From: Berghia stephanieae
Lineage: Eukaryota > Mollusca > Gastropoda > Nudibranchia > Aeolidiidae
Direction: 5' to 3'
DNA length: 64,000 nucleotides
Assembly: GCA_034508935.3 (NCBI GenBank)
Contig: CM067443.1
Span: forward strand, 51,014,538-51,078,537
In this document: positions 41,401 to 64,000 of the stretch, one piece after another
Numbering within the stretch: the first letter of the stretch is position 1
Layout of the letters: every line of letters starts with the position of its first letter
Notes under the pieces: model-generated
The model's input: the letters and a program-made list of their open reading frames with translations, nothing else
The model's database searches: none
Told to the model about the DNA's origin: nothing
Translations under genes and position numbers: made by a program

Positions 41401-41685
41401 TTCGTAATAACAATTCTACAAGTCAATAATAATTAACAATAACTATAATTGTAATAGTAGTAGTAATAATAATAATTAATAATATAGTAATATAGTTGAG
41501 GTATACAATTGTCATTGAGGTATTTTCCATTCCGACGCAAAGCGCATGAATTCATGTTTGAGGTACAATTGTCACCATAGTTGTCTTATCTTCTTTTCTT
41601 TCAGGTTTGTGCTGGGTAAGAGTATGTGTGTGTGAGTGTGCGTGTGTATAAGTGGTGGAGTGTGCATGAGACAGCTTGCTGCATT
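38493..41685. other. Region 3' of gene 2 (3'UTR and intergenic)
   Basis: Unique-looking AT-rich DNA free of the window's common repeats. The 3'UTR of the minus-strand receptor must begin at 41685. A candidate AATAAA on that strand is TTTATT at 40791-40796, giving a UTR of about 890 nt, but others lie further on. No coding signal seen. Confidence 0.45.
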
Positions 41686-63967
<22,282 letters not shown>

Positions 63968-64000
63968 CTGAAAAAATAAAATGAGGTGGAATATGAATGA

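Overview
This 64 kb window comes from an animal nuclear genome. It is AT-rich, has spliced genes with GT-AG introns of 0.1 to 4 kb, long ATT microsatellites, LINEs, SINEs, hAT and pogo-like DNA transposons, and an Ig/fibronectin-III receptor of the DCC family. A marine invertebrate is the best guess; the sequence alone does not fix the phylum. I see no operons, CRISPR arrays, intact tRNA or rRNA genes, or viral elements.

Two host genes face each other tail to tail. Gene 1 (+ strand, about 2.7-18.8 kb) has a TATA box, a non-coding first exon and nine coding exons. It encodes an 831-codon protein with three CCCH zinc fingers, an RWD-like region, an acidic stretch, several CxxC pairs and a C-terminal CHY zinc finger. 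Every splice phase closes, yet one in-frame TAA lies between CCCH fingers 1 and 2. Gene 2 (- strand, 41.7 kb to beyond 64 kb) is a DCC-family receptor resembling protogenin/IGDCC4. The window holds its last Ig domain, five FN3 domains, a transmembrane helix and a long low-complexity cytoplasmic tail (14 exons). One intron has a GC-AG boundary, and the last exon carries one base too many for its long reading frame.

The region between the genes (18.8-41.7 kb) and the introns are crowded with repeats. The dominant family is a roughly 510-bp SINE-like retroposon ('SINE-510') with about 18 copies in both orientations. It has a fixed 5' end, a hairpin at each end and an A-rich tail, and one copy has a perfect 13-bp target duplication. 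Other elements are: a full-length RTE-like LINE (22420-25654) with a perfect 14-bp duplication and a decayed relative at 34.3-35.6 kb; an internally deleted jockey-like LINE at 8.7-9.6 kb; an hAT element at 931-2138 with a perfect 8-bp duplication; a second hAT-like element at 14426-17413 that holds a pogo-like MITE, which in turn holds a SINE-510 fragment; a pair of 76-bp-arm fold-back MITEs at 28.5 and 29.7 kb; tRNA-derived SINEs; and a minisatellite family at three loci.

The two genes have no evident functional link. Gene 1 is probably an intracellular RNA- or protein-binding zinc protein. Gene 2 is a cell-surface adhesion or guidance-type receptor. The least familiar items are SINE-510, the fold-back MITE family, the minisatellite family, and the CCCH-RWD-CHY protein.
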